Source of the DNA: Littorina saxatilis
Taxonomy: Eukaryota; Mollusca; Gastropoda; Littorinimorpha; Littorinidae
Length of the DNA stretch: 64,000 nt
NCBI RefSeq assembly: GCF_037325665.1
Contig: NC_090258.1
Location: forward strand, 40,885,260 to 40,949,259
Reading direction: 5' to 3'
The translations under genes were made by a program, and so were the position numbers. Below, piece by piece: positions 36,500 to 47,456 of the stretch (the stretch's first letter is position 1; the number at the start of each line of letters is the position of its first letter). Below the pieces are notes generated by a model, which searched no databases, was not told the DNA's origin, and worked only from the letters and a program-made list of their open reading frames with translations.

Positions 36500-36625
36500 T
36501 TAAAGTAGAAAAATTAATATAAAAAGCAGAAAAAAAGAAAAGAAAAAAAGATCAATGAAGAGGGATACTCCCCGCAAAATTTTTTTTAAATAAATAAAGG
36601 GTTGAAGCATGCAAGCAGCTGAGAT

Positions 36626-36658
36626 CCCCCCCCCCCCCCCCAAAAAAAAAAAAAAAAA
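36626..36658. repeat. Poly-C / poly-A junction
   Basis: Sixteen C followed directly by seventeen A. It lies at the point where segmental copy B resumes. Confidence 0.9.
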
Positions 36659-37010
36659 GTTCAACATAATCATTTACTCTTCTCCTAACATTCAAGCCAA
36701 CAAAGTCATTTGTCATAGACATTCGATTCCAAGACAATCATCACAGGTTTGAACCGACCCTTTCGTTTGACCATTCAAAAAAAAACCAGCAATAACGCTG
36801 TTAGTACTACAGCGCGCTCAACGTTCGCCTTTTTGAACTCGCGATGAGATTTGTTTCTTCTGGTGGCAAGCTTACCGTTAACAAACACATGCGTACTAGT
36901 TAGGATTCCCCCAATTTTCGCGACCTTGACCGAATACTCTCGAAGTCACCACTCCGGCGTTCATGCATAGTGAACAGTTGGAAAGTTAAACTTCGGGAGT
37001 TCCCACTTCC
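36655..37010. repeat. Segmental duplication, copy B, right part
   Basis: Relative of 34430-34800. It includes the region just past the stop of the decayed SWIM/YqaJ gene, so copy A may carry its 3' flank. Confidence 0.75.
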
Positions 37011-37113
37011 GAAAGAGGCCTCTACTTCCAGTGTTGCTGACTTCCTCCTCATGCATACGGGCCCTGGTGTTTGCAGCTGCTCCTGGTTCACATCCACTGC
37101 TTGTAGAGGCTCA

Positions 37114-37551
37114 GTTTCCAACTAACTCTGGAAGAACTGCGAGTCTGAACACTTTTAAAGCTTTCTCCTCACACATTGCCCAAAAATAACAGTCATGCAA
37201 TACTCGGACAATAACTTTATCCACAGTTGTCCACACCATGAAATCGCAGTAGGAGGAACTGGTCATAACAATCTGGCACTGTACTTGACTAAAGTATGGG
37301 TGGTCTTTGCGCAGACAAAGCACCCCTTCACTGTTAGATTCCAAACAGAAATGGCGGTCTGCCACAGCACACTCAACAGCTGACTCCTTGAAGGTGAAGG
37401 GACGTGTGTGCAGGTTTCTCCAACTCCGGCCATGCCGGTACAGTGTGCTGACAGTATGTTGCCATCAAAAGTGGCGATGATCCAAGGAGAAAGAGCTGGT
37501 TCATCAAGGCGTTGTGAATGAAGAAACTGAAACATAAATTGAAGGTCGCAC
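37114..37551 (-). pseudogene. SWIM zinc finger and YqaJ-like nuclease exon, internally deleted
   Basis: The exon opens after an acceptor (ATGTTTCAG) with FLHSQRLDEPALSPWIIATF, then HCTGMAGVGETCTHV, the SWIM zinc-finger pattern C-x-C...C-x-H family (here the second Cys of the usual CTC is Gly). The frame then moves to FKESAVECAVADRHFC followed by HPYFSQVQCQ and YCDFMVWT and RLAVLPELV, the C-terminal part of a YqaJ-type nuclease domain. The segment that normally joins the two domains, including the YqaJ catalytic half, is absent. Similar proteins are multi-copy in molluscs; this copy looks non-functional. Family assignment is from memory. Confidence 0.65.
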
Positions 37552-37950
37552 AAATCAGCATTCAGCTAGGTCACTCGAATGAATATAACGCATATAATGT
37601 GCTTTACAATAACCTTAACAATGAAAAGTAAACAACAAATTTTTAACTGAATATGAACATGAAGCTCATTATAATTAATATAAATATAATATTTTGCAAG
37701 CTATTTCAGTATTTGAAAATATAAATATATTGAAGGTGAAGGGACATTTCACCTCCACACAGCCTAACCCATGACAGTCACAGCTGCAGCTTTTGTCGTA
37801 GTCCAGAATAGAAACTGAAGCGAAGAATATATATCAAAGACAAAGCCTCAACACAATATTTCTGAGTCCTGAACTGCAACTTGTGAAATCTGCAACACAA
37901 GATAGAGAACACTCACGTTCATTCATTATAAACTGAAAGCACATTCTTAC

Positions 37951-38271
37951 CTTTGCAGAAATGACAGTTCTGACAGCCATCAGGTCTGTAGCACTTGACA
38001 TCCCTCACCCAGCCAGAGACAAAAAGTCGGTAGGAATCCAAACTTTTGTAAGCTTTCAGCTGCTCACACTGAAGCGAAGCACAAAATAATTTACGACGTT
38101 GATGTAACTCAGCTCTGGAAAATCGTCCGGATTCGCTGACCAGCACCTGGTTGGAATGTCATACGGATAATTCCCGTCAATCTCCAAAATCTTCTGGTGG
38201 TATCGCCGCCTCTCCTCTGGTAACAATCGCTCAGAATATTTTCGCTTCTCGCCCGGTCGCTGTTTCTCCAT
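37951..38271 (-). pseudogene. First exon of the SWIM/YqaJ-type gene
   Basis: ATG at 38271 opens MEKQRPGEKRKYSERLLPEE, then IDGNYPYDIPTRCWSANPDD and a LSYINVVNYFV segment; a second frame continues with LKAYKSLDSYRLFVSGWVRD, the usual next part of this family. The change of frame between them indicates decay or an assembly indel. The exon ends at a perfect donor (AAAG/GTAAGAAT). Together with 37114-37551 it makes a two-exon minus-strand gene of an uncharacterised family. Confidence 0.65.
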
Positions 38272-38390
38272 CTTGCTTTCGACAATGTTTTGCATGAGGC
38301 AAGGGAAGTCACTCCAGATTCTTTTCGGAACGCGTCAGAGCTTCGTGACGCGAAAATTCTCCGTAGTTTCGAATATGTTTTTATATTTAG

Positions 38391-38468
38391 TCAAGTTTTG
38401 ACTAAATATTTTAACATCGAGGGGGAATCGAAACGAGGGTCGTGGTGTATGTGTGTGTGTATGTGTGT

Positions 38469-38504
<36 letters not shown>

Positions 38505-39234
38505 AGAGCGATTCAGACCAAACTACTGGACCGATCTTTATGAAATTTGACATGAGAGTTCCTGGGATTGATATCCCCATACGTTTTTTTCATTTTTTTG
38601 ATAAATGTCTTTGATGACGTCATATCCGGCTTTTCGTGAAAGTTGAGGCGGCACTGTCACGCCCTCATTTTTCAACCAAATTGGTTGAAATTTTGGTCAA
38701 GTAATCTTCGACGAAGCCCGGGGTTCGGTATTGCATTTCAGCTTGGTGGCTTAAAAATTAATTAATGACTTTGGTCATTAAAAATCGGAAAATTGTAAAA
38801 AAAAATAAAAATTTATAAAACGATCCAAATTTACGTTTATCTTATTCTCCATCATTTGCTGATTCCAAAAACATATAAATATGTTATATTCGGATTAAAA
38901 ACAAGCTCTGAAAATTAAATATATAAAAATTATTATCAAAATTAAATTGTCCAAACCAATTTAAAAACACTTTCATCTTATTCCTTGTCGGTTCCTGATT
39001 CCAAAAACATATAGATGTGATATGTTTGGATTAAAAACACGCTCAGAAAGTTAAAACAAAGAGAGGTACATAAAAGCGTGCTATCCTTCTCAGCGCAACT
39101 ACTACCCCGCTCTTCTTGTCAATTTCACTGCCTTTGCCGTGAGCGGTGGACTGACGATGCTACGAGTATACGGTCTTGCTGAAAAATGGCAGCTACTTGA
39201 CTAAATATTGTATTTTCGCCTTACGCGACTTGTT
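38391..39234 (-). mobile_element. R3 repeat, second full-length copy, inverted
   Basis: Complement of 25326-26191 over its whole length, with the terminal hairpin at the left (TATATTTAGTCAAGTTTTGA), a TG microsatellite at 38447-38507 and CGCCTTACGCGACTTGTTA at the right. High identity implies recent activity. Confidence 0.9.
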
Positions 39235-39591
39235 ACTTTTCTCTTTGAAATGAAACGATTAAAGGAAGAGAAATGGAAAGACAGGCATGTTGTTGGGACA
39301 TAAACAGAACAGAGAACATAAGGGGAAAAATCTGTGTTTCAACAACTTCAAGCAAGAAAATGCAAACACTAAACACTCCCGGCAGGGAAAAACCTTAATT
39401 AACCTTGACCTTTGACTGTGTTTGAGATCATGTCAGTTATTTTCGTACAGCAATTTCGGCTTGTAAAATAAACAAAATAATATCCAAACAACAGCTATTT
39501 TAAGATAAGAGTGTGTGGAGAGACCTTGTATTCAATTATAGTAATCACTGAAAGACATAAAACTTAGTTCAGAAGCGAATCCTAAAAACCC

Positions 39592-39907
39592 CTAAATAAT
39601 GGAAAATGTGTTGGCTAAACAATTCATTGTTTACGTAAATAATTCATTGTTTACGTAAATAATGATTTATTTAGCAACATTGCTGATTGTTTATAAACAA
39701 TGTAATATAAGTCTAAAAAATATATTGTTTACGTGAATAAATCATTATTTACGTAAACAATGAATTATTTACGTAAACAATGAATTGTTTAGGTAAATAA
39801 TGAATGGTTTACGTAAAAAAATTTTTATTTAGAATTGTTTTACATTGTTTATAAACAATTACTTATTTAGCACATGAGCTTCTAAATAATGATTATTTAG
39901 CTAAAAC
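39592..39907. mobile_element. Fold-back element FB-B, exact 20-bp motif period
   Basis: Inverted arms made of TTGTTTACGTAAATAATTCA units. Left-arm TACGTA cores at 39632 and 39652; right-arm cores at 39730 (TACGTG), 39750, 39770, 39790 (TAGGTA) and 39810, each exactly 20 bp apart. The ends are CTAAATAAT and its inverse. No coding capacity. Confidence 0.8.
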
Positions 39908-40012
39908 TGGTGAAAAAAAACATGAAAAAGTATCCAAATAATTATTTGACAAACCGTCAAACGGAATGCCATAGTTCTAAATAAGTCTTGACAGATCTCC
40001 TCTCGTCATGCA

Positions 40013-40110
40013 TTGCTTGATTTGATTTGGTCACAGCTTTGTGCCTGGGGCTTTCTGGTCTTGGCGAGCCTATTGGTGATGACATCATGTTATGATGTCA
40101 TAGTGTCATA
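40013..40110. repeat. Dispersed duplicate of 44836-44920
   Basis: TGCTTGATTTGATTTGGTCA, CAGCTTTGTGCCTGGGGC and CATGTTATG match 44844-44920 in the same orientation about 4.8 kb away. Confidence 0.6.
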
Positions 40111-40609
40111 AATGAGGTCATGTAAGTGTCATTGTTGACAATGGTGAATTTGCTACAGTGACACTCGGGGATCTCATAAGAAGAAAAGCAACCTCACACA
40201 GCAGAGGACATTTCTGACAATCATGAAGCTGGGACGCACAGGAAAATCAAATCTGAGCAATCTTGTGTGAAGAAGAAAAGCATCTTGAAACAGTTATCTT
40301 CCCACATGTCTCTGGCAGTTGTGGACATTTCTGACAAACGAGAAAATACCGACAAGTTTTGTATGAAGAAAATGAGCAGCGTCAGACGATTATTAGAATG
40401 CAGTTTTATAAAGGAAATTTCTGACGAAAATTCAGGTTCTGTGTGCCACTGAAAAATCTTGGAAGAAAAAGAAAAGCCACGTCGCAAACGGAAAACACGT
40501 TCCTGGCATTCATATAGGCACAGCTTCTGCTGAGCAAGTCGTCGTTACGTACAAGCACAGGGGTGACACTGAAACACCTCGCAAGAAGAAGAAACGCAAA
40601 ATCTCATCT

Positions 40610-41616
40610 TTGCTTTTCTACTTTCCCGATAGCCTGTTCAGTGGCACTGAGCAGCCTGGCCAAAAGCACAAGACCACCAACATGGACTTAGCAGGCAGTT
40701 CACGACGACGCATCAAGCGAAAGAAAAGCAAGGCGAAAAGGTCACGTAAAGCAGACGGCAACAACACCGAGAACCTGCCGGGTGATGAGGCCAATGAGTC
40801 AGCCGCACAGGACTCGCCAGCCGCACAGGACTCACCAGCCGCTCAGGACTCACCAGCCGCTCAGGACCCAGCCGCACAGGACTCGCCAGCCGCACAGGAC
40901 CACGTCACACAGGACCCAGCCACACAGGACTCACCAGCCGCACAGGACCCAGTCGCACAGGACCCAGCCGCACAGGACTCGCAAGCCGCACAGGACCCAG
41001 CCGCACAGGACTCGCCAACCGCACAGGACCCAGCCGCACAGGACTCGCCAACCGCACAGGACTCGCCAGCCGCACAGGACCACGTCGCACAGGACCCAGC
41101 CGCACAGGACTCACCAGCTGCACAGGACCCAGTCGCACAGGACCCAGCCGCACAGGACTCGCAAGCCGCACAGGACCCAGCCACACAGGACTCACCAACC
41201 GCACAGGACCCAGCCGCACAGGACTCGCCAACTGCACATGACCCCTCTCTATTCCATCTAACACAGGTTTTTCCGACCATAACCACCTTGGGAGTCGATT
41301 CATTGCAAGACTCCGACTTACAAAGCTGCAGTTGTTGCGAATCATTCGCATACTCTAGTGGAGAATACGACAGCGATGAAAGCGACTTTTTGGTCTCGGA
41401 CTCAAAGACTGATAGACTCATAATAAAATCTACAATGCGCCGGCCAGTGTACTTTGAAGGCGAGGACGAATCAGGCGAGGACATTCCGGAGCAAACTGAA
41501 CAGCTTCTCACTGTCCCAGGAAGAATGGTGAAGAGGAAAACATCCCAAATATGTCCACAGAGCGCGTATGTGTGTAGTGCGTGTATCAATATATGTGTTC
41601 CCCCCCCCTCACACGC

Positions 41617-41684
<68 letters not shown>

Positions 41685-41788
41685 CTCTCTCTCTCTCCCT
41701 TTCACCTCCACCTGTTTTCTGTTGTTCGCAACCGGAAGTCACCATCGTTCATGGGCAAGCAACTCCCGAAAAACCTTCTTTAGAGTGA
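40610..41788 (+). CDS. Hypothetical basic/acidic protein with PAAQD tandem repeats
   Basis: An open frame of 392 codons; the ATG at 40682 (CAACATGG) is the likelier start. Order after that ATG: a Lys/Arg-rich stretch (SSRRRIKRKKSKAKRSRK, nuclear-localisation-like), about 25 repeats of PAAQDS/PAAQD (coding 40797-41250), then an acidic Ser/Asp region (SSGEYDSDESDF) and EDESGEDIPEQTEQ. A 180-bp higher-order duplication is visible (DHV-x-QDP at 40901 and 41081). The last 80 codons read through a CA/CT microsatellite into a long-TIR element, so the real 3' end is elsewhere, perhaps by splicing near 41566 (GTATGT). Lys-rich open stretches at 40267-40600 might be earlier exons. The repeat is stop-free in other frames too, so length alone proves little. 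Function unknown. Confidence 0.5.
41620..41700. repeat. (CA)n-(CT)n microsatellite
   Basis: About 30 CA units followed by CT units, directly left of the long-TIR element. Confidence 0.95.
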
Positions 41789-42851
41789 AAGCCCTTTTGT
41801 TGTCGTCAGTTGCGTGTCCGTTTGAACGACGTAATCAGGCGAAAGCAAAACGGGCTATGGTCGGCTCCTACCCAGAGTGGAAGTACTATGGTTCCTATGG
41901 GAAGGCTGGAATCACACAGCCGAGTGTCATTCACTTAACGAATGCGACTTTGAGTGTGCTCAGGTTCTGTTTACCTGACCAACACCGCAGGTGCGGCAGT
42001 TCTCGGGCCTGGTTGACGCCAGGATATATTATGACAGTAAGCGTAGAGTGCTGCCCTGTCACGTAGTCTCAAACCAATTTGGAAATCCATAGCATCATCA
42101 TTATAATCATCCTCATCTCATTAATCATCCAAAATTATAAATTGTCCTGACTCTTGTGGCCCTTCATGCCCGGAGCTCTCATGGTGACCTTGGTCTTATT
42201 GTTCCTGTTCCATCCTTCCCTGAATAGTACTTCTGCTGTCAGTCTTCAACGTGTGACGTTCTGGGGGGTCGACGGAGGGACGTGGTGGCGGTCTGCTCTC
42301 TGGAGGGGACGCTCACTCAGTCTGGCTCCGCGACTTAGCAGTCAATGTCGTTAGTAGGGGGCATAGTAGGTAGTGGGCTGAGTCCGTTAGCTCGGGACAG
42401 ACCCACTACTGAACACCGTCGAAGTGACTCAGCAGAAGTGCATTGTCAATTTCCGAGGGTAGCCTACCGCAGCGACCCGACATCCCTCCCTGGAGCGTCT
42501 GTAAAATCGACAGGTCTGGCAGCGGAACAAAAATTCAGATGTGGATGGAGCAGCGAATGCAGGGACGGGGCGGCGTGAGAGTACACCGGAACAAGGAACA
42601 AGTGTAAGGAAAAAAAACAAAAACAGAAGCGCCAATTCTATCCTGCTCATCAGTGACGAGTTCGTGTATCTAGAAACCTAGTTGGTCGCAGTGATGAGCA
42701 ATTGTATCACAGCTGCCGTAAGATGCCTACTTCACCTCGTATCGACAGACAAGCAACCGACGACAACAAAAGGGCTTTCACTCCAAAGAAGGATTGTTGG
42801 GAGTTGCTTGCCCATGAACGATGGTAACTTCCGGTTGCGAACAACATAAAA
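41719..42851. mobile_element. Long-TIR element of about 1.1 kb
   Basis: Inverted ends of about 97 bp: TGTTGTTCGCAACCGGAAGT at the left and its complement at the right, with GTTCATGGGCAAGCAACTCC and CCCTTTTGTTGTCGTC shared. No target-site duplication is obvious. The interior is GC-rich with no recognised protein. Its left end lies inside the open frame of the PAAQD gene. Confidence 0.8.
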
Positions 42852-43013
42852 CAATCAATTCTGCGCAACTACTACCACAGGGATGAAAATTCTCCGTTTT
42901 TTCCGACTTTTCCGATTAGTTTCAATGGGCCATCCGATTTATTTGTGCGATTCCGGTTTTTTTACGGTACGGTTTCTGTTTAAAGACGAACAGTCTCATC
43001 CTTCTCAAACAAA

Positions 43014-43206
43014 ATGGCGAGCGCGAAAGTTCTCCAACGTGACAAGGGTCGACTTCCCGATTCATGCTCCAAAAACAAATTCCGATGGGATTGGATGGAC
43101 AAACACATCGATGATGTTCGAGTTGGGGACGTTATCCGAAAATTGGACGAGGAAGGCGTGGTGAAGTGCGTGTGTAGCGGAAAAAACATTAAGTATGGTC
43201 AGGCCT
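43014..43206 (+). pseudogene. Transposase-like N-terminal fragment in the hAT-like element
   Basis: ATG in an AAAATGGCG context opens MASAKVLQRDKGRLPDSCSK, then NKFRWDWMDKHIDDV and EGVVKCVCSGKNIKYG. The NKF-W-W and KC-x-C...YG pattern resembles the N-terminus of hAT-associated proteins with a short zinc-binding motif. The frame is cut by the R2 fragment at about 43205. Confidence 0.5.
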
Positions 43207-43264
43207 GAAAGTCTCGGTCATTGTTTTTTGAGCGGGACGAGACTAGTTGGCAGTCGTGTCGTAG
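43205..43264 (-). mobile_element. R2 repeat fragment
   Basis: On the minus strand: CAACTAGTCTCGTCCCGCTC then AATGACCGAGACTTTCAG, matching the middle of R2. Confidence 0.75.
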
Positions 43265-43269
43265 ATTGT

Positions 43270-43411
<142 letters not shown>

Positions 43412-43434
43412 ACAGCTTTCATTGAAAACACTGA

Positions 43435-43546
43435 TTAGAATAGTCCCTCTCTGGGCGAGGGCTGGTTGAAAAGAAGCTCGTTTATAATTATATTGCTTAT
43501 GCCACAACCCTCGTAAAATAAAATTTGATTTGATTTGATTTGATTT

Positions 43547-43548
<2 letters not shown>
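43435..43548 (+). mobile_element. 5'-truncated LINE 3' end with (TTTGA)n tail
   Basis: GGGCGAGGGCTGGTTGAAAA, TGCCACAACCCTCGTAAAAT and a TTTGA-repeat tail are typical of CR1/L2-like LINE 3' ends; only about 110 bp remain. A second CT tract follows (43550-43618). Confidence 0.6.
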
Positions 43549-43618
<70 letters not shown>

Positions 43619-44427
43619 TTATTTTGCACCCACTGACATTTTTTTCCCGGGGCAGCATGCCCCTGGACCCCCCCCCCTAGTAGTCTGAAAGTGATATAAA
43701 ATTATATATATATAGATATATATTTCATGACAATACCAGCTTGTTGTAATCCCTTTTTAATGCCTGAAAAAGAAGTAGATTTGCTTTCAAATGAGCACCA
43801 GATTGCTTCATTTTGTATGTATTTTGGGGCCATGTTTGAATCCAATTTTAAGGCTCAGATAGCCCCAGATTGCACCAAATTGCACCCTTGAAAAAAAATT
43901 TCCGGGGGACCCCCCTAGAAGTCTTGGCGCTTCGCGCCTGCGAAACTTGGCGCTATGCGCCTTCGAATTTTTTTTTTCAGTTTTTTTTTTACCCTTCAGT
44001 TTTCATCCCTACTACCAGTTCGGTCATAGTTAAGTTCCAAACTTTGTTTGTCTTATTCTAGTCAAGCCTCTCCGCCAATCAAATCGAGTCAATGTGTGCT
44101 AAGTTCGCCCGCTCAAAAATTCCTTCTGTTATTTGACTATTGGATGACGTCATAAATCGTTCGGGAGCCAAGTCACCTCTCTCGGTGTGACTGTGCACAA
44201 TGCCCCCCCCCCCCCCCCTCTCCCATCTTTCTTTGCTTCACCCTATTAAAATGTTACTCATCAACCCGCCTCACTCTTATTACTTATTTTGATAGGCATA
44301 TCCACATGCACTGGGAGTGTATCTTCTTTTGGAAAACAATGTCCCCGCTTTTGGCTAATAAAAAAGTAAACCGGTTCCATTGAACTGCCCAGCCCTACGG
44401 CTAATTGCTCCCACCACCCTATAACCA

Positions 44428-44744
44428 CCCAACCGGCACGGTTGGCCTAGTGGTAAGGCGTCCGCCCCGTGATCGGGAGGTCGTGGGTTCGAACCCCGGC
44501 CGGGTCATACCTAACACTTTAAAATTGGCAATCTAGTGGCTGCTCCGCCTGGCGTCTGGCATTATGGGGTTAGTGCTGGGACTGGTTGGTCCGGTGTCAG
44601 AATAATGTGACTGGGTGAGACATGAAGCCTGTGCTGCGACTTCTGTCTTGTGTGTGGCGCACGTTATATGTTAAAGCAGCACCGCCCTGATATGGCCCTT
44701 CGTGGTCGGCTGGGCGTTAAGCAAACAAACAAACAAAGAAAGAA
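44428..44744 (+). mobile_element. tRNA-derived SINE (family S2), intact with target-site duplication
   Basis: The tRNA-like head has an A box (TTGGCCTAGTGGTAAGGCG) and a B box (GGGTTCGAACCCC). The body contains GGTCCGGTGTCAGAATAATG and GTGTGTGGCGCACG, and the 3' end is CCTTCGTGGTCGGCTGGGCG, TTAAG and a (CAAA)n tail. A 12-bp target-site duplication ACCCTATAACCA flanks it (44416-44427, 44745-44756). The body resembles the broadly distributed metazoan tRNA-SINEs (MetaSINE type), from memory. Pol III promoter boxes look intact, so it could be transcribed. Confidence 0.9.
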
Positions 44745-44756
44745 ACCCTATAACCA

Positions 44757-46848
44757 ATGTTTGCTGGAGAAGATTTTCACCACTGAAAATATCCATTGAG
44801 CTATCAAGTAAATGAGTCTTGACCTCATCAAGCTATGATGTTATTGCTTGATCTGGTCAGAGCTTCGTGTCTGGGGCATACTCGTCTTGCCGAGCAAATT
44901 AATGATGGCAGCATGTTATGCCAGAATAGAGGCCATGCAAATCTGAGTACACACATTTTTTCTTGGTCATTCAAAAATCAATTTGGTCAAGATAGTTATT
45001 TATATGTGTGGGTCTTTTAGAACAAATCGTTTGTTTTTTTCTCAAAACATTGGAGTGTGTCGAGTGCGAGTATGGTGGTGGTGGGAAGGGGCTCGGGGGT
45101 AGTGCAAGTTTGTATGCCTGTGGGTTATTATCAGGGTTGGAGGGGGGGAAATAGGTTTCTAATGGGGGGGGGGGGGGGGGTCTGAAAGGGTGGTTTTTAC
45201 TGTAATCGGAAATGACGAAGGCGAGTCGTATAAACATTTGCTTTTCGTGTTCGTATGACGATGGATGTTATAGCGGAGTCTATTGACATTTAAAAAAAAA
45301 TGTGTTTCCATTGATGACGAGCAGCAGACTTCCCTGTACCAGTAATATTCACCTAAGCCTGTAAAGTGTTTTTGCCATCATTGTGAGAGAGGGTATTGCC
45401 ACGAGGCACTGCAAGGTTATCCATGGTGGTCATACTTGTTTGTCCTGTTATTTGCGCAACACGAAGTTTGATAAAGAGGCGAGCTTCACTCGCACATCAA
45501 TATGCGAATGTAGATCAAACCATTTGAATGTAACATTTGCACACACAAACATTTTGCAAGCAAGGCATGTGTGTACTACAGTTTCTTCTATAAAATGTCA
45601 AATCTGCAACAGGAGAAGAACATGAAAATTTTACGCCCTCATGGCAAAGCCATCTGGGGCATGTTACACGGGGAAAACCGGCTTTGTATAAAAAATGAAA
45701 AATATAAATAATGCAGGGGGGGGGAGGGGTGTGTAGACAGCTGGCTGCCGGCTGCTAGAGGAGACCTAAAATGGGCTAGGGACCGGGTTGGGTCGTCTTG
45801 GGTCAGTGCTGAAATGGTTACTGTAATAATGTATGGGCTGTTGGCCGAACGGACACCGGGGCTTCATATTTTTGCATGCATGTATTCGTGTTTCCAAGGC
45901 CCGAGGCTTTCGATGTGACCCTGGGATCGAATCTGCAACAAGGTGTTTGCATGGTTTTTACCGTATTGTGACCTCACTTTCCTCCAGGTAGGGTATGTTT
46001 ACAGGTGTGAGTCATATTCGGGCTAGGTTTTTAATTCTTTTGTTTTTTTCTCTCTCGTTATTATATAAAATATTTCCAGTCCTTAAGAGGCAAAATGTTT
46101 AGCCTGCAGGGTTTCATTTACTTGTGCGCCTTGCGCAATTGGCGCATAACATCTAAACATGTCCCATAGGAATTCCCTTCAGTGCGTCAAAGGGCGCACT
46201 GTGATTACGTTCCACTGCGTCACCCCATGCACACTTTTCAAGTAAAAACGCGCGCTAAGCCGAGCAACTTGCGAGGTTGTGAAACGCACTGTGATTGGCT
46301 TTTAAAATGTAATTCATTAGTATTCAACCAATCCTGCCAACTATCTGTGCTTGCACGTGTTCCTCTCTGGAAGAAGCGATAAGCTTATCGATCGAAACAC
46401 AGATCCACACACACACGCGTGAACCTGATACACTGGCAAATTCTCATATCATCATATGGCACCAAATAGTACTATCAGTTTTGCATCTTTCGACAAAAGC
46501 ATTTTCGGACCGCCTAGCCTGCTTTGCGCGTTTTGTTTTCGACTATGACTGTAATGCCCCATTAGAATTTGGTTGAGGGGGACAGATGTCCCATTGTCTT
46601 TAGGACATGAACATTGTAAGGTGTTTGACAGGAAAAGCTACTTAGCTAGATTTATTTTTAGGAATAATGGTTTTATGAAAATGTTACGTTCCTGGCATCA
46701 TACGGTTTCCATGACTGCATTTACACTTTACTGTTCAAACGAAATTTGTACACAGCGCTTTCAGTTGTCTCGTTGTTGGTGTTGTTGTTTCCTTTGTACC
46801 CCCATACCTACGTTTATCAAGTAGTAAATACTCATTCCATTACAACAG
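44757..46848. other. Unassigned DNA left of the CNBD2-like gene
   Basis: 44836-44920 duplicates 40013-40110. G-rich runs at 45163-45180 and 45715-45730. Forward frames (e.g. 45383-45625, cysteine-rich) show no known domain; upstream exons or a promoter of the following gene could lie here unseen. Confidence 0.4.
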
Positions 46849-46982
46849 GTGCCTGTGTGCAAGAAATGCGAGATTACACGTCTACATGTCTGTTATACAG
46901 AGGTCCCGCAGAGAAAGCATTCCAGGCTAAGTACACGGCTGAAGAGACTAAACAATGGAATCAGGTCCATCAGCGGATCAAG
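46849..46982 (+). CDS. Candidate upstream exon of the CNBD2-like gene
   Basis: After an acceptor (CATTACAACAG) one frame reads ACVQEMRDYTSTCLLYRGPA, then EKAFQAKYTAEETKQWNQVH and QRIK, ending in phase 0 at AAG/GTCAAC, a weak donor. Composition looks like real protein. Phase 0 at its end agrees with the in-frame acceptor at 47841. Assignment to this gene rests only on strand, proximity and phase. A TG microsatellite begins 15 bp after the donor. Confidence 0.4.
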
Positions 46983-46995
46983 GTCAACCTCTTAA

Positions 46996-47210
46996 TGTGT
47001 GTGTGTGTGTGTTGTGTGTTTGCGTGTGTATATGTGTGTGTGTATGTGTGTTTGCGTGTGTGTATGTGTGTGTGTATGTATGTGTGTGTGTATGTGATGT
47101 GATGTGATATGTGTGATGTGATGTGATATGTGTGTGTGTGTTTGCGTGTGTGTATGTGTGTGTGTGATGTGATGTGATGTGATATGTGTGTGCGGGTGAT
47201 TGCGGTGTGG
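46996..47210. repeat. TG/TGATG microsatellite
   Basis: TG tracts broken by TTTGCG, TATG and TGATG units. Confidence 0.9.
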
Positions 47211-47286
47211 TGTGTAGGGTGGGTGGCTCTATCTCTCACTCTCTCTATTTATTTAGAATGTGCGGAAAACCAGCCGCATAAAAAAA

Positions 47287-47456
47287 TCTCTCTCTCTCTC
47301 TCTCCCCCCTCTCTCTCTCTCTAGCTCTCTCTGTCTCTCTCTCTCACTCTTTCTCTCTCGTTTCATTCTCCCCACCCTCCCCTCTCTCTCTCTCTCTCTC
47401 TATTTCGTTTCATCTCCCCCTCTCCCGCTTTCTCTCTTTCTCTCTTTTTTTTTTTA
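47287..47456. repeat. CT-rich microsatellite
   Basis: CT tracts with TTTC and CCCC interruptions. The following 240 bp have a 73-codon minus-strand frame of unknown nature. Confidence 0.85.

Noticed and set aside
40861-41745. 294-codon minus-strand frame opposite the PAAQD gene
   Set aside because: It is the shadow of a repeat that is stop-free in most frames and of the CA/CT tract; the plus frame has better flanking composition.
44428-44510. Genuine tRNA gene
   Set aside because: The tRNA-like part continues into a SINE body with tail and target-site duplication, and the acceptor stem is imperfect.
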